64,000 bases of DNA from JACVRM01 sp963839815. Its GTDB lineage: Bacteria; Actinomycetota; Thermoleophilia; Gaiellales; Gaiellaceae. Below the pieces are notes generated by a model. The model saw only the letters and a list, made by a program, of their open reading frames with translations. It made no database searches and was not told the DNA's origin. The translations under genes were made by a program, and so were the position numbers. Below are positions 1 through 8,364 of the stretch, in pieces. The DNA lies in assembly GCA_963839815.1 (NCBI GenBank), contig CAWIWF010000001.1:186001-250000 (forward strand), in the 5' to 3' direction. Every line of letters starts with the position of its first letter. The first letter of the stretch is position 1.

Positions 1-606
1 TTCGTCGACGACAGCGGCGAGTTCGTCCCCGGCGACTTCGTCACGGCGCTGCTCGCCGAGTCGATCCTCGAGAAGGACCCCGGCGGCAAGGTGCTGTACG
101 ACGTGCGCGCGAGCCGCGCCGTGCCCGAGACGATCGAGCGTGCGGGAGGCGTGCCGCTGCTGAACCGCGTCGGCCACGCGTTCTTCAAGCACCGCATGCG
201 CGAGGAGGGCGCCGTCTTCGGCGGCGAGGTCTCCGCGCACTACTACTTCCGCGACTTCTCGCAGGCCGACTCCGGGGTGGTGCCCTTCCTGCTCATGGCC
301 GAGCTGCTCTCCAAGCGCGGCCGGCCGCTGTCGGAGCTCCTGCGCCCCTACCGCGAGCGCTACTTCCTCACCGGCGAGATCAACACGCCGGTCGCGGACG
401 TCCCGCTCAAGCTGCAGGAGCTGAAGGAGCGCTACTCCGACGGGCGCATCTCGCATCTGGACGGCGTCTCCGTCGACTACGACGACTGGCACTTCAACGT
501 GCGCCCGTCGAACACGGAGCCGCTGCTCCGCCTCAACCTCGAAGCGCTCTCCGAGGAGGAGATGGAGCGACGGCGCGACGAGGTGCTCGGGCTGATCCGC
601 GCGTGA
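1..606 (+). CDS. Phosphomannomutase/phosphoglucomutase, C-terminal part (5' end outside window)
   Basis: C-terminal 201 codons of an alpha-D-phosphohexomutase, which interconverts hexose 6-phosphate and hexose 1-phosphate for sugar-nucleotide supply. The gene enters from the left edge, so the start and the catalytic phosphoserine are not visible. Seen in the sequence: the sugar-binding loop GEVSAHYYF (about residue 75 of the visible part) and the phosphate-contact loop RPSNTEPLLRL near the end, both landmarks of the family. The TGA stop overlaps the GTG start of the next gene, which suggests cotranscription. Phosphomannomutase and phosphoglucomutase activity cannot be told apart from this part. 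Confidence 0.93.
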   Translation, partial: FVDDSGEFVPGDFVTALLAESILEKDPGGKVLYDVRASRAVPETIERAGGVPLLNRVGHAFFKHRMREEGAVFGGEVSAHYYFRDFSQADSGVVPFLLMAELLSKRGRPLSELLRPYRERYFLTGEINTPVADVPLKLQELKERYSDGRISHLDGVSVDYDDWHFNVRPSNTEPLLRLNLEALSEEEMERRRDEVLGLIRA

Positions 607-1631
607 GGGCGCGAGAGCTCGGGATCGCGGTCGGCGAGCTCCCGCCCGGGCCGCTCGACGCGATCACCGACGTGGCCGGCGTCCGCGTCGGCCACTCGAC
701 CGTCAGCGAGGGAGACGACGTGCGCACGGGTGTCACGGTTGTGCTCTTCGACCAGCTGCCGCTCTTCGCCGCGCCCGACCGGCTCAACGGCAACGGCGAC
801 ATGACCGGGCTCGAGTTCGTCCGTGAGTTCGGGCTGCTGGCGAGCCCGGTGGCGATCACCAACACGCACAGCGTCGGGGTTGTCCGCGACGCGCTCGTGG
901 CGGTCGCCGTCGAGCAGGAGGGCCGGGGATCCCCCTGGGACCTGCCGGTCGTGGCCGAGACCTGGGACGGTGTCCTGAACGATGTCGACGGGTTCCACGT
1001 CCGCCCCGAGCACGTGCGAGAGGCGATCGCCGCGGCGGCCGGCGGCCCGGTCGCCGAGGGGAACGTCGGCGGGGGCACCGGCATGATCTGCCACGGCTTC
1101 AAGGGCGGCATCGGAACAGCATCGAGACGGGCGGGCGACTGGATGGTGGGCGTGCTCGTGCAGGCGAACCACGGTGCGCGCCGGCGGCTGCTGGTGAACG
1201 GCGTGCCGGTGGGCGCGGAGCTAGGCCCGGACGTGGTGCCCGCGCCGCGGCCGCCGGGCAGCGAGGGGGCAGGCTCGATCATCGTGCTCGCAGTGACGGA
1301 TGCGCCGCTGCTCCCCAACCAGTGCGAGCGCCTCGCCCGCCGCGCCTCGCTCGGCATCGCCCGCACGGGCGGCGCGGGCGAGAGCTCGAGCGGCGACCTG
1401 CTGCTGGCGGTGGCCACCGGCAACCGCCCCGACCCTTCGGGCGAGTCGGAGCTGCGGATGCCGCCGGAAACCGCCATGAACGCGCTCTTCTACGCGGCGA
1501 TCGAGGCGACCGAGGCGGCCATCGTCGGCGCTCTCCTCGCGGCGGAGACGATGACCTCGCGCGGCGTGACGGCGCATGCGCTCGGGGCGGATGCGCTCCT
1601 CGACGTGCTGCGCCGCTTTCACCGGCTCTAG
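603..1631 (+). CDS. P1 family peptidase (DmpA-type aminopeptidase/D-esterase)
   Basis: 342 residues, GTG start overlapping the preceding stop (GTGA). Members of peptidase family S58 (DmpA, BapA) are Ntn-like hydrolases that self-cleave and then remove N-terminal residues from small peptides or beta-amino acid peptides. The N-terminus ITDVAGVRVGHSTV, the glycine-rich GNVGGGTGMICHGFKGG segment (about residues 157-173) and the GSIIV stretch (about residue 223), where the nucleophilic serine follows the autocleavage site, all match the family. The last four bases overlap convergently with the membrane protein gene on the other strand. Substrate unknown. Confidence 0.9.
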   Translation: MRARELGIAVGELPPGPLDAITDVAGVRVGHSTVSEGDDVRTGVTVVLFDQLPLFAAPDRLNGNGDMTGLEFVREFGLLASPVAITNTHSVGVVRDALVAVAVEQEGRGSPWDLPVVAETWDGVLNDVDGFHVRPEHVREAIAAAAGGPVAEGNVGGGTGMICHGFKGGIGTASRRAGDWMVGVLVQANHGARRRLLVNGVPVGAELGPDVVPAPRPPGSEGAGSIIVLAVTDAPLLPNQCERLARRASLGIARTGGAGESSSGDLLLAVATGNRPDPSGESELRMPPETAMNALFYAAIEATEAAIVGALLAAETMTSRGVTAHALGADALLDVLRRFHRL

Positions 1632-2512
1632 GCCGAGGCGGCGCCGGGCTCGAGCCGGCTGCCCGTGCCCGAGCCGGGCTCGGCTCGCATGCTCTCGCGC
1701 AGGCCGTAGAGCCCCAGGCCGAACATGCTCCCCAGCACGATCACGATCCCCCAGGCCCCGGGGTGGCCCCAGTCGACCGTGTCCGAGTAGCGAAGCAGCG
1801 CCCCCGCCTCGAGGAGCGGCAGCGCCACGTAGGCGACGAGCGGGATACGCAGCCGCCGCCAGTCGTTCTCCCAGATGCCGCACGCGGCGGCCGCGGCGAT
1901 GGCGAGCATCCAGGCTGCGACCGCGCGCGCCGTCAGCTCGGTCAGCGGCCACGGCCAGAGATCGAGCGTCGAGGCGGGTGCGACCAGGAGTGCCGCGCCG
2001 AGGCCCCCGAGCAGCAGTGCCTGGCCGCCGAGCACGCCCTTCGTCCAGCCCGGGAGCGGCGCCCGGCGCGGCGGGTCGACCTCACCGGTGCGGGGCTGGA
2101 GCAACAGCACGGCCACGAACGAGACGGAGAAGTAGACGTAGGTGGCGATGAAGGCCCAGGTGCCAAGGCGGGTGAGGAGGCGGTCGGCGTCGAGGTGGAA
2201 GCGCTCCAGGTGCACGAAGGTGGCCACCACGATCAGCGGGCCGAACACGATCGCCGCGACAGACGCGGCGCGCGCGTTCGCCCAGAAGCGTTCTCGGGAG
2301 GCGAAGATGAACAGCAGCAGAGCGGTCATGTACGCGGCGCCGAGGAAGGCCGCCGTCAGAAAGGGCGTGATCGTCCAGGCGAAGTACTCGTCGGTGTGAG
2401 CGGAGCCGATGTAGAGCTGCAGCCCCGCGGTCGCCGCGAGCACGCCGCCGAGATAGAAGGTCCGCCGCGTCCAGACGGCGACCGGCCGGTAGACCCGCTC
2501 CCGGTGGGTCAC
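1628..2512 (-). CDS. Integral membrane protein, about eight TM segments, next to a P450
   Basis: 294 residues, GTG start overlapping the P450 stop (GTGA), so the two are translationally coupled. The sequence is almost entirely hydrophobic helices (for example FYLGGVLAATAGLQLYIG near residue 18, LLLFIFA near 65, VFGPLIVVATF near 87, GIVIVLGSMFGLGLYGL near 258). No catalytic motif is visible and I do not recognise the family. A longer open frame through 3847 exists, but its first part lies over the P450 gene in another frame and only the end of it encodes this protein. Coupling to the P450 suggests a shared pathway, perhaps lipid or terpenoid modification; this is inference. Confidence 0.75.
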   Translation of the reverse strand: MTHRERVYRPVAVWTRRTFYLGGVLAATAGLQLYIGSAHTDEYFAWTITPFLTAAFLGAAYMTALLLFIFASRERFWANARAASVAAIVFGPLIVVATFVHLERFHLDADRLLTRLGTWAFIATYVYFSVSFVAVLLLQPRTGEVDPPRRAPLPGWTKGVLGGQALLLGGLGAALLVAPASTLDLWPWPLTELTARAVAAWMLAIAAAAACGIWENDWRRLRIPLVAYVALPLLEAGALLRYSDTVDWGHPGAWGIVIVLGSMFGLGLYGLRESMRAEPGSGTGSRLEPGAASA

Positions 2513-3847
2513 GACCCCCCTCTCCGCCGCTCGCGCCGCTCGAGCCGCGTGCGCAGCGCTCCCTTGGGACGCAGAAATGGCAGGTAGCCGCGTCGCGGCT
2601 CGTTGGCGGGCGCGTGCAGGCGCCAATGGCGCGCGACGTGGGCGACGGCGAGCACGAGCGTGAGCTCGGCGAAGGACCGTGCAGGGCAGCGTCGCGGCCC
2701 GACGCCGAAGGCGATGAAGGCCGCCGGCGGCGTCCCGGATTCCTTGCGGAGGAAGCGGTCGGGGTCGAACTGCTCCGGCCGCGGCCAAAAGCGCTCGTCG
2801 CGGTGAAGGGCGTACGGGGAGACCACGAGCCGCGTCCCGGCGGGGAACGTCCGGCCGGCGAGCTCGTAGTCGCCGGCCGCCTCGCGGACGATCAGCCAGC
2901 CGGGTGGGTAGAGCCTCACGGTCTCCCGGACGACGGCCAGCGTCACCGGAAGCTCGGCGGCAGCCGCGGCCGCAGGTGTCCCGTCGACCTCCTCGTGCAG
3001 CCGGGCCTCGACCTCCGGGTGACGGGCGAGCAGCGAGAAGGCCCAGGAGAGGACGTAGACCATCACACCCTGCGAGAAGTAGCTCCACGCCTCGTCGCGC
3101 GCCTCGGTGTCGGTCAGCTGCCGCCCGTTCCTGGATGCCTGCAGCAGCCGGGCGAGCAGGTCGTCGTGGCCCCGGTCGCGGTGCCGCTCCTCCACGAAGC
3201 GGCCCACCGCCTCGTTGAATGCCGCCTGCGACCGCTCGAAGCGGCGGGTCAGCGGCAGGGGCGCGCGCCAGAGGAGCGACGCGAGCGGATTGACGAAGCG
3301 CGGGACGATCTGCCGGGAGACGGCCAGGTAGCCGTGCAGCTCGGGGGAGCCGGGGTCGTACGAGTTGCCGAACGTGGCCCGGCCGAGCGCGCGCGTCTGC
3401 ACGTGCTCGAACTCGTGCACGAGGTCGACCGTCCGACCGTCTTGCCACTCCGACGTCGCAGCCCGGATCTCCGCCAGGAGCGGGTCCACGTAGGCCCCAA
3501 GCCGGTCGCGGTCGAAGACCCCCTCCACGACCCGCCGTCGTGCCGCGTGCTCCTCGCCGGTGACGAGCGGCAGGCTGACGCCGCCGACGCGGGCAGCGCT
3601 CTCCTCGGCGAACGTGGCAGAGCGGAGCCGGCCGGCGTCGTCGTCGAACACCTGCGCGATCAGCTCGGGGTGGTTGAGAATGACGACCTGCCGGCGGCCG
3701 AGCTTCAGGCGCGACGGCATCGCGCCCGCGGGCGAGCTCGTAGAGGCCTTCAGGCGGCCGGCGCAGGAGCCGGGCGAGCACGGTCGGACGCAGCCGGCCC
3801 TGCTCGACTTGGAGGTGCGTCGGTGCCGTCACGCCGACCCCCGTCAC
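2509..3847 (-). CDS. Cytochrome P450, apparent single-base frameshift near 3730
   Basis: Heme-thiolate monooxygenase of about 440 residues once one extra base is removed. The body reads from ATG 3720 and contains the helix-K motif ETVRL, the heme loop FGVGPRRCPA (cysteine 58 residues from the end) and an I-helix region AWSYFSQGVMVYVLSWAF. That frame alone lacks about 40 N-terminal residues; these are found in the next frame upstream (LRPTVLARLLRRPPEGLYEL), running from GTG 3847 or GTG 3832 to about 3730. A +1 shift joins the halves (length 1339 = 3n+1). It is cotranscribed with the membrane protein downstream and lies 41 bases after DUF2017. Substrate not predictable. Confidence 0.88.
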
Positions 3848-3888
3848 CGTGCCTCGAGTTAAGCACTCCGGGCAGCGGCTGGCAAGGC

Positions 3889-4359
3889 TCAGAGTCGTGA
3901 CGCGAGCGCGTCGACGAGCTCACCCTGGAGCCAGGTCAGCCAGGCGTAGAGCGCGAGCTCGGGAGCCCGCGGGTCGCCAGACCGGATCCCGCGCTCGTAG
4001 AGGTCCTCGGTGATCTCGAGGCGCTCCCCGAGCACGAGCCGGGCGTCGTTGAGAACGCCGCACCATGCCGTCGCCTCGTCCTGGTCGAGCCGGTCGGCCG
4101 CGAGCGTCGTCTCGACAGCTGCCAGAGCGTCGAGCCGCTCCGACTCGAGCGAGTCGCGTACGAGCTCGTCGAACTCGGCCGCCGCCGCCGGGTCGTCGCG
4201 TGACGCGGGTGGGAACAGCCGTCCGGTGGCGTCGTCGCGCGTCTCGATCATCGCGCGGAGCTCGAGCACGACCTCGCCCACGGCTTCACGCTCGTCCACG
4301 CCGAGCTGGAGCCGGTAGCCGCCGTCGGACAGCGGCTGCACAGGTCTGCGGATCAGCAC
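3889..4359 (-). CDS. DUF2017 family protein, partner of ClpS
   Basis: 156 residues, mostly acidic and helical, beginning LIRRPVQPLSDGGYRLQLG and ending with WLTWLQGELVDAL. Genes of this length and style sit directly downstream of clpS in many actinobacteria and carry the DUF2017 label; function is unknown. The GTG start at 4359 is preferred because it lies 10 bases past the clpS stop; the frame is open further upstream but would overlap clpS. A link to ClpS/ClpAP proteolysis is suggested only by position. Confidence 0.78.
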   Translation of the reverse strand: MLIRRPVQPLSDGGYRLQLGVDEREAVGEVVLELRAMIETRDDATGRLFPPASRDDPAAAAEFDELVRDSLESERLDALAAVETTLAADRLDQDEATAWCGVLNDARLVLGERLEITEDLYERGIRSGDPRAPELALYAWLTWLQGELVDALASRL

Positions 4360-4369
4360 GGGCGGAGGA

Positions 4370-4666
4370 TCAGTCCTGCTGGAGGGTGGCCCAGAGCCCG
4401 TGGGCATGCAGCCTGGCGACATCGGCCTCGGCCTGCTCGCGAGGCCCGTGCGAGACCGCCGCCTTGCCCTCGTGGTGCACCTGGGACATCAGCTGCTCCG
4501 CCTTCTCCTTGGGGTAGCCGAAGAGCTTCTGGAAGACGTAGGTCACGTAGGTCATGAGGTTCACAGGGTCGTTCCAGACGATGACGACCCACGGGCGATC
4601 CTCGCGCCGCTCCTCGTGCTGCTCCGGCTCCTCGACCCGGACGGGTGCCTCGATCACCTGTGCCAC
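4370..4666 (-). CDS. clpS: ClpS, ATP-dependent Clp protease adaptor
   Basis: 98 residues. ClpS binds the N-domain of the Clp ATPase and hands over N-degron substrates. The sequence has an unstructured charged N-terminus followed by the conserved core WVVIVWNDPVNLMTYVTYVF, where the asparagine-aspartate pair contacts the substrate N-terminus, and a KLFGYPKEKAEQLM helix. GTG 4666 was chosen because AACAAT lies six bases before it, as in other probable leaderless genes here; an in-frame extension upstream has no ClpS character. First gene of a possible clpS-DUF2017-P450-membrane protein run, divergent from the thioesterase. Confidence 0.92.
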   Translation of the reverse strand: MAQVIEAPVRVEEPEQHEERREDRPWVVIVWNDPVNLMTYVTYVFQKLFGYPKEKAEQLMSQVHHEGKAAVSHGPREQAEADVARLHAHGLWATLQQD

Positions 4667-4798
4667 GCAGACATTGTTGCGAACGCCCGCTGCGGGCTTC
4701 CACTCGCGGGCGGGCACAGCCCCGAGGTGACGCCAGCGAGGTGGGGGACCGAGCCAGCTGGGGAGTGTCTGCCCCGCCTCCTCGCCTAGGATCGGCCG

Positions 4799-5266
4799 AT
4801 GACCTCGCTCGAGCTGGGGCGGGCGACCGGGAGCCGGCCGCCCTTCAAGTACTCGGCGCTCACGCGCGTGGGCTTCTCCGACACGGACGCGCAGGGGATC
4901 GTCTACTACGGCCGCTACCTGCCCTACTTCGACGTCGCCAGGGTCGAGTACCACCGCCACCTCGGCCTGCTCGGGACGCGAGGCGACAACGAGTTCGTGA
5001 TGCGGGCGTCCTCGCTCGAGTACCTGGCGCCGGCCCGCTTCGACGACCTGCTCGAGGTGTTCATCCGCACGAGCCGCCTGGGCCGCACGAGCGTGACCTC
5101 CGAGTGCGCCGCCTACCGGGTCGAGGACGAGACCCTGATGGTCACGGCGCTCCAGACCCTGGTTCTCGTCGACCTGGCGGAGCGCCGCGCGTGCCCGATC
5201 CCCGAGGACTATCGCGCAGCAGTCCGCGACTTCGAAGGCGACGACTGCGAGGACGCGACGACCTAG
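4799..5266 (+). CDS. Acyl-CoA thioesterase, hotdog fold (YbgC/FcbC type)
   Basis: 155 residues. Hotdog-fold thioesterases hydrolyse acyl-CoA; this subfamily carries an aspartate in a D-T-D-A-Q-G-I-V-Y-Y-G-R-Y-L-like motif, seen here as DTDAQGIVYYGRYLPYF (about residues 28-44), followed by the central helix VARVEYHRHLG. Length fits the family. A -10-like TAGGAT at 4787-4792 is six bases before the ATG, suggesting a leaderless transcript. Acyl specificity is not predictable; monomeric genes of this type often act on short-chain or aromatic acyl-CoA. Confidence 0.9.
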   Translation: MTSLELGRATGSRPPFKYSALTRVGFSDTDAQGIVYYGRYLPYFDVARVEYHRHLGLLGTRGDNEFVMRASSLEYLAPARFDDLLEVFIRTSRLGRTSVTSECAAYRVEDETLMVTALQTLVLVDLAERRACPIPEDYRAAVRDFEGDDCEDATT

Positions 5267-5510
5267 CCGGCGAGGCACGCAGGGCTCGGCGACCGCGCGA
5301 CATGCACGCCAGGTTGGTTCACCGGCGGAGGCGGGCTTGCCGCAGCCACGGCGCCGCCCCGGCGCGTCCGACCGACGAGCGGACCGTGGGGAAACCGGGG
5401 TTTCCCCGCGTGAGCGAGCGCAAGCTGGCGCGGGCCCACCCGTCGTCCCCGGGACGGGTGGGCGCCGCGGCCTGTGCCCCTCCCCCGCTCTCCTTGTAGG
5501 CGAGGCCCGG
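5267..5510. repeat. Intergenic region with a copy of the GGGGAAACC repeat
   Basis: No convincing gene between the thioesterase stop and the palindromes that begin at 5520. A hairpin-forming GGGGAAACC (5388-5396) / GGTTTCCCC (5399-5407), followed by GCGTGAGCGAGCG, is a shortened copy of the repeat found at 20184, 21737 and 21978. It may end transcription of the thioesterase gene, though no T-run follows. Confidence 0.6.
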
Positions 5511-5519
5511 ACGGATCGC

Positions 5520-5665
5520 TATCCCTCAAGTGAGGTATGACCGCTCTCGGTCTCGATCCCTCGGACGAGGGATCGCCGATTCCGCTAGGCCATGCGTCAT
5601 TGGCTTCGGTGTCCCCCGATCGGGGTACCCCTGCGCTCGCCGCTGGATCCCTCGTTCGAGGGATT
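5520..5665. promoter_or_regulatory. Cluster of GATCCCTC-N4-GAGGGATC palindromes (candidate operators)
   Basis: Three dyads with one design: CCTC-AAGT-GAGG inside an AT-rich flank at 5520-5538; GATCCCTC-GGAC-GAGGGATC, perfect, at 5555-5574; GATCCCTC-GTTC-GAGGGATT at 5646-5665. A weaker relative, CCCCGA/TCGGGG, lies at 5614-5625. The same dyad (GATCCCTC-AAAT-GAGGGATT) occurs once more in this window, at 30379-30398, also upstream of a small gene. Constant 4-base spacer and repeated occurrence indicate binding sites for a dimeric regulator rather than terminators. The regulator is unknown. Confidence 0.65.
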
Positions 5666-5754
5666 CGACGGGTGTCTCCCCGGCCGGCTCTCGTCTGACG
5701 CCTGCCAGGGCCGGGCGGAACTCCGGCTTTCTCGTCCGCGAAGGAGGCACGTGA

Positions 5755-5910
5755 ATGAGATCTTTCGTCGGCACACTTGTGCTCGTCCTGGTCTTCGCAC
5801 TCTCGACGGCGGGCACTGCGCTCGCTGGCGGCGGCAAGGGCTTCGGGACCCCGACGGGCGGCGGCAAGGGCTTCAGCGTCCCTGACGGCGGCGGCAAGGG
5901 GTTCCCCTAG
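5755..5910 (+). CDS. Small secreted peptide with three GGGKGF units
   Basis: 51 residues, too short for usual gene calling. A strong GGAGG (5743-5747) lies seven bases before the ATG. Residues 1-24 form a typical signal peptide (LVLVLVFALSTAGTALA). The mature part is 27 residues made of a ten-residue period: GGGKGF-GTPT, GGGKGF-SVPD, GGGKGF-P. It has no cysteine. The upstream region holds several candidate operators, so expression is probably regulated. Function unknown: an extracellular glycine/lysine-rich peptide could bind cell wall, a surface or nucleic acid, or be a signal. Confidence 0.8.
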   Translation: MRSFVGTLVLVLVFALSTAGTALAGGGKGFGTPTGGGKGFSVPDGGGKGFP

Positions 5911-5952
5911 GCCGATCGAGCTGTGGGCGCCGGCGGCCGGCGCCCATCCCAC

Positions 5953-8160
5953 CTAACGCGGGGTGACGCGGTAGGCGTCGAACACGGCCTCGAGGTGCCG
6001 CAGCGCGTTCAGCAGCGTCCGCAGCGAGCGGACGTCGCCGATCTCGGCCGTGTACCAGTTCTTCGCGAGCTGATCCTCGACGTGGCCGCCGTACTCGACG
6101 ATGTTCGCGCCGTACTCGGCGAACGTGCGCGCGACGTCCTCCAGCAGGCGCGGGCGGTCCCAGGCGTCAACCGCGATCTGGACGAGGAAGCTCTGCGTGG
6201 CCCCGCCGTCCCACTCGACGTCGGTGAACCGCTCCGGGTTCCGCCGTAGCGCCCGCACGTTTGGGCAGTCGTCGCGGTGGATGGTGATGCCCTTGCCGAG
6301 CGAGATGTAGCCGACGATCTGGTCCCCGGGCACCGGCGTGCAGCACTTGGCCAGGCGGACGAGCACGTCGGCAGCGCCCTCGACGCGGATGCCGACGTTG
6401 TTCGAGTCGACCGCCCGCCGGGCCTTCGGCGCCTTGAGGGGGACCGGCTCCTCCTCGACGGCCTCGGCGGTCTTGAGGCGGTGGAGCACCTTGTTGACGA
6501 TCTGCCCCGCCTGCAGCTTGCCGGAGCCGAGCGCGAGGTAGAAGTCCTCGGCCTTCTTGAAGCCGGTCTCGCGGATCACCTGGGCGAGCACCGCCGAGCC
6601 GGCCAGCTTCCGGTAGGGCAGGTTCTGCTTGCGCAACGCCTGCTCGAGCGTCTCGCGGCCGCGCTGCTCGGTGTCCTCCCGCGTCTCGCGCGAGAACCAC
6701 TGGCGAATCTTGTTTCGTGCCCGGGACGACTGGGCCAGCGAGAGCCAGTCGCGTGAGGGCCCGCGCCCCGACTTCGACGTGAGCACCTCGACCATGTCGC
6801 CCGAAGCCAGCTGATAGTGGAGCGGCACGATCCGCCCGTGTACCTTGGCGCCGACCGTGCGGTGGCCGACATCGGTGTGCACCGCGTAGGCGAAGTCGAT
6901 CGGAGTGGCGCCGGCCGGCAGCCGCTTGACCTCACCCCGCGGAGTGAAGACGTAGACCTCGTCGTCGAAGAGGTCCTTCGAGAACGACTTCATGAACTCC
7001 GCCGGGTCGGACTCGTCCTGGTCCCAGTCGATCAGCTGGCGCACCCAGCCCAGCCACTCGTCGGCGAGCTGCCGGCGGGGATCGCCGCGCTTGTAGAGCC
7101 AGTGCGCGGCGATGCCGAACTCGGCGGTGCGGTGCATCTCGCGGGTGCGGATCTGGATCTCGAGCGGCCGGCCGTGCGGACCGATCACCGTCGTGTGCAG
7201 CGCGCGATACCCGTTCAGCTTCGGCATCGCGATGTAGTCCTTGAAGCGGCCCGGCATGGGCTTCCAGAGCGAGTGGATGAGGCCGAGCGCGCCGTAGCAG
7301 TCGCGGGTGCCTTCCTCGGCGGAGCGCTCCACGATCACGCGCATCGCGGTGAGGTCGTAGATCTCGTTGAACTCCTTGCCGCGCTTGGCCATCTTCTCGT
7401 AGATCGAGTAAAAGTGCTTCGCGCGGCCCGAGATCTCGGCCGGGATGTCGACCTTCTCCAGCTCGCCCTGCAGCACGGTGCCCGCCTCGCTGACGTGGTC
7501 GTCGCGGTCGGTGCGACGCTCGCTCACCATCGCCTTGATCTCGTCGTACTTGCGCGGGTGCAGGACCTGGAAGGCGAGGTCCTCGAGCTCCCACTTGAGC
7601 GTGTGGATGCCGAGCCGGTGCGCGAGCGGCGCGTAGATCTCGAGCGCCTCGCGTGACTTCTGCAGCTGCTTCTGCTTGCCGAGGTACTCGATGGTGCGCA
7701 GGTTGTGGAGGCGGTCGGTGAGCTTGATCAGGATCACGCGCGGGTCCTGCGCCATCGCCAGGACGAGCTTGCGGTAGTTCTCGGCCTCGGCCTGCTCGCG
7801 ACTCGCGAACTGGACGCGGGTCAGCTTGGTGACTCCCTCGACGAGCTGGGCGATCTCGTCGCCGAACTCGGCCTGCACGTCCTCCGTGGTGGCGTCGGTG
7901 TCCTCGACCACGTCGTGGAGCAGGGCGGCGGCGATCGTCTGCTCGTCGAGGTGGAGCTCGGCGCAGATCTTCGCGACCCCGAAGGGATGCACGATGAAGT
8001 GCTCGCCCGAGCGTCGCTGCTGGCCGTCATGGTGCTCGGCTGCGAAGGCAAACGCCTTCGCGACGAGCTCGGTGTCGGCGCCCGCCCGGTAGGCGGTGAC
8101 GTCGGCCAGCAGCTCGTCGAGGAGGTTCTGATGGCGGCCAGCGGCCTCCACAACGGCCAT
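5953..8160 (-). CDS. relA: Bifunctional (p)ppGpp synthetase/hydrolase, RelA/SpoT homologue
   Basis: 735 residues, full length for a long RSH protein. It makes and degrades the stringent-response alarmone (p)ppGpp. Order of domains: HD hydrolase domain (HDGQQRRSGEHFIVHP near residue 43, HDVVEDT near 85, with the Glu-Asp pair intact), synthetase domain (RFKDYIAMPKLNGYRALHT near 300), TGS domain (YVFTPRGEVKRLPAGATPIDF near 403), zinc-finger/helical region with CCTPVPGD, and a C-terminal ACT domain. Both catalytic halves look intact, so it is probably bifunctional. ATG 8160 is preceded by TACACT at 8167-8172, six bases away. Confidence 0.96.
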   Translation of the reverse strand: MAVVEAAGRHQNLLDELLADVTAYRAGADTELVAKAFAFAAEHHDGQQRRSGEHFIVHPFGVAKICAELHLDEQTIAAALLHDVVEDTDATTEDVQAEFGDEIAQLVEGVTKLTRVQFASREQAEAENYRKLVLAMAQDPRVILIKLTDRLHNLRTIEYLGKQKQLQKSREALEIYAPLAHRLGIHTLKWELEDLAFQVLHPRKYDEIKAMVSERRTDRDDHVSEAGTVLQGELEKVDIPAEISGRAKHFYSIYEKMAKRGKEFNEIYDLTAMRVIVERSAEEGTRDCYGALGLIHSLWKPMPGRFKDYIAMPKLNGYRALHTTVIGPHGRPLEIQIRTREMHRTAEFGIAAHWLYKRGDPRRQLADEWLGWVRQLIDWDQDESDPAEFMKSFSKDLFDDEVYVFTPRGEVKRLPAGATPIDFAYAVHTDVGHRTVGAKVHGRIVPLHYQLASGDMVEVLTSKSGRGPSRDWLSLAQSSRARNKIRQWFSRETREDTEQRGRETLEQALRKQNLPYRKLAGSAVLAQVIRETGFKKAEDFYLALGSGKLQAGQIVNKVLHRLKTAEAVEEEPVPLKAPKARRAVDSNNVGIRVEGAADVLVRLAKCCTPVPGDQIVGYISLGKGITIHRDDCPNVRALRRNPERFTDVEWDGGATQSFLVQIAVDAWDRPRLLEDVARTFAEYGANIVEYGGHVEDQLAKNWYTAEIGDVRSLRTLLNALRHLEAVFDAYRVTPR

Positions 8161-8166
8161 GCACCC

Positions 8167-8172
8167 AGTGTA
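8167..8172 (-). promoter_or_regulatory. -10 box of relA (leaderless type)
   Basis: TACACT on the minus strand, exactly six bases before the relA ATG. The spacing leaves no room for a Shine-Dalgarno site and suggests transcription starts at or next to the ATG. Confidence 0.5.
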
Positions 8173-8364
8173 CTGCCGGGGTTTGCGGGCACCCGTGCCG
8201 CAGGAGAGCCGACCGTGGGCGCGAACCGGGGCTCGTGCTGAGACGACGACGACGCAGGACGACCAAGCTCGCCCGCCTGCTCATCCAGCTCGAGCGGGCG
8301 AGCATGCCGAAGCCGGCACCCGCACGAGCGGGCCGGGCCTCGCTGCGAGCGGTCTGAGCCCTCT

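Noticed and set aside
477..2587. Several long Arg/Ala-rich open frames on both strands
   Set aside because: Shadow frames of GC-rich genes: no motifs, no ribosome site, and overlap with well supported genes.
1628..3847. 739-codon open frame read as one large protein
   Set aside because: Only its ends are real: the start is the N-terminus of the P450 before a frameshift and the end is the separate membrane protein; the middle lies over the P450 in another frame.
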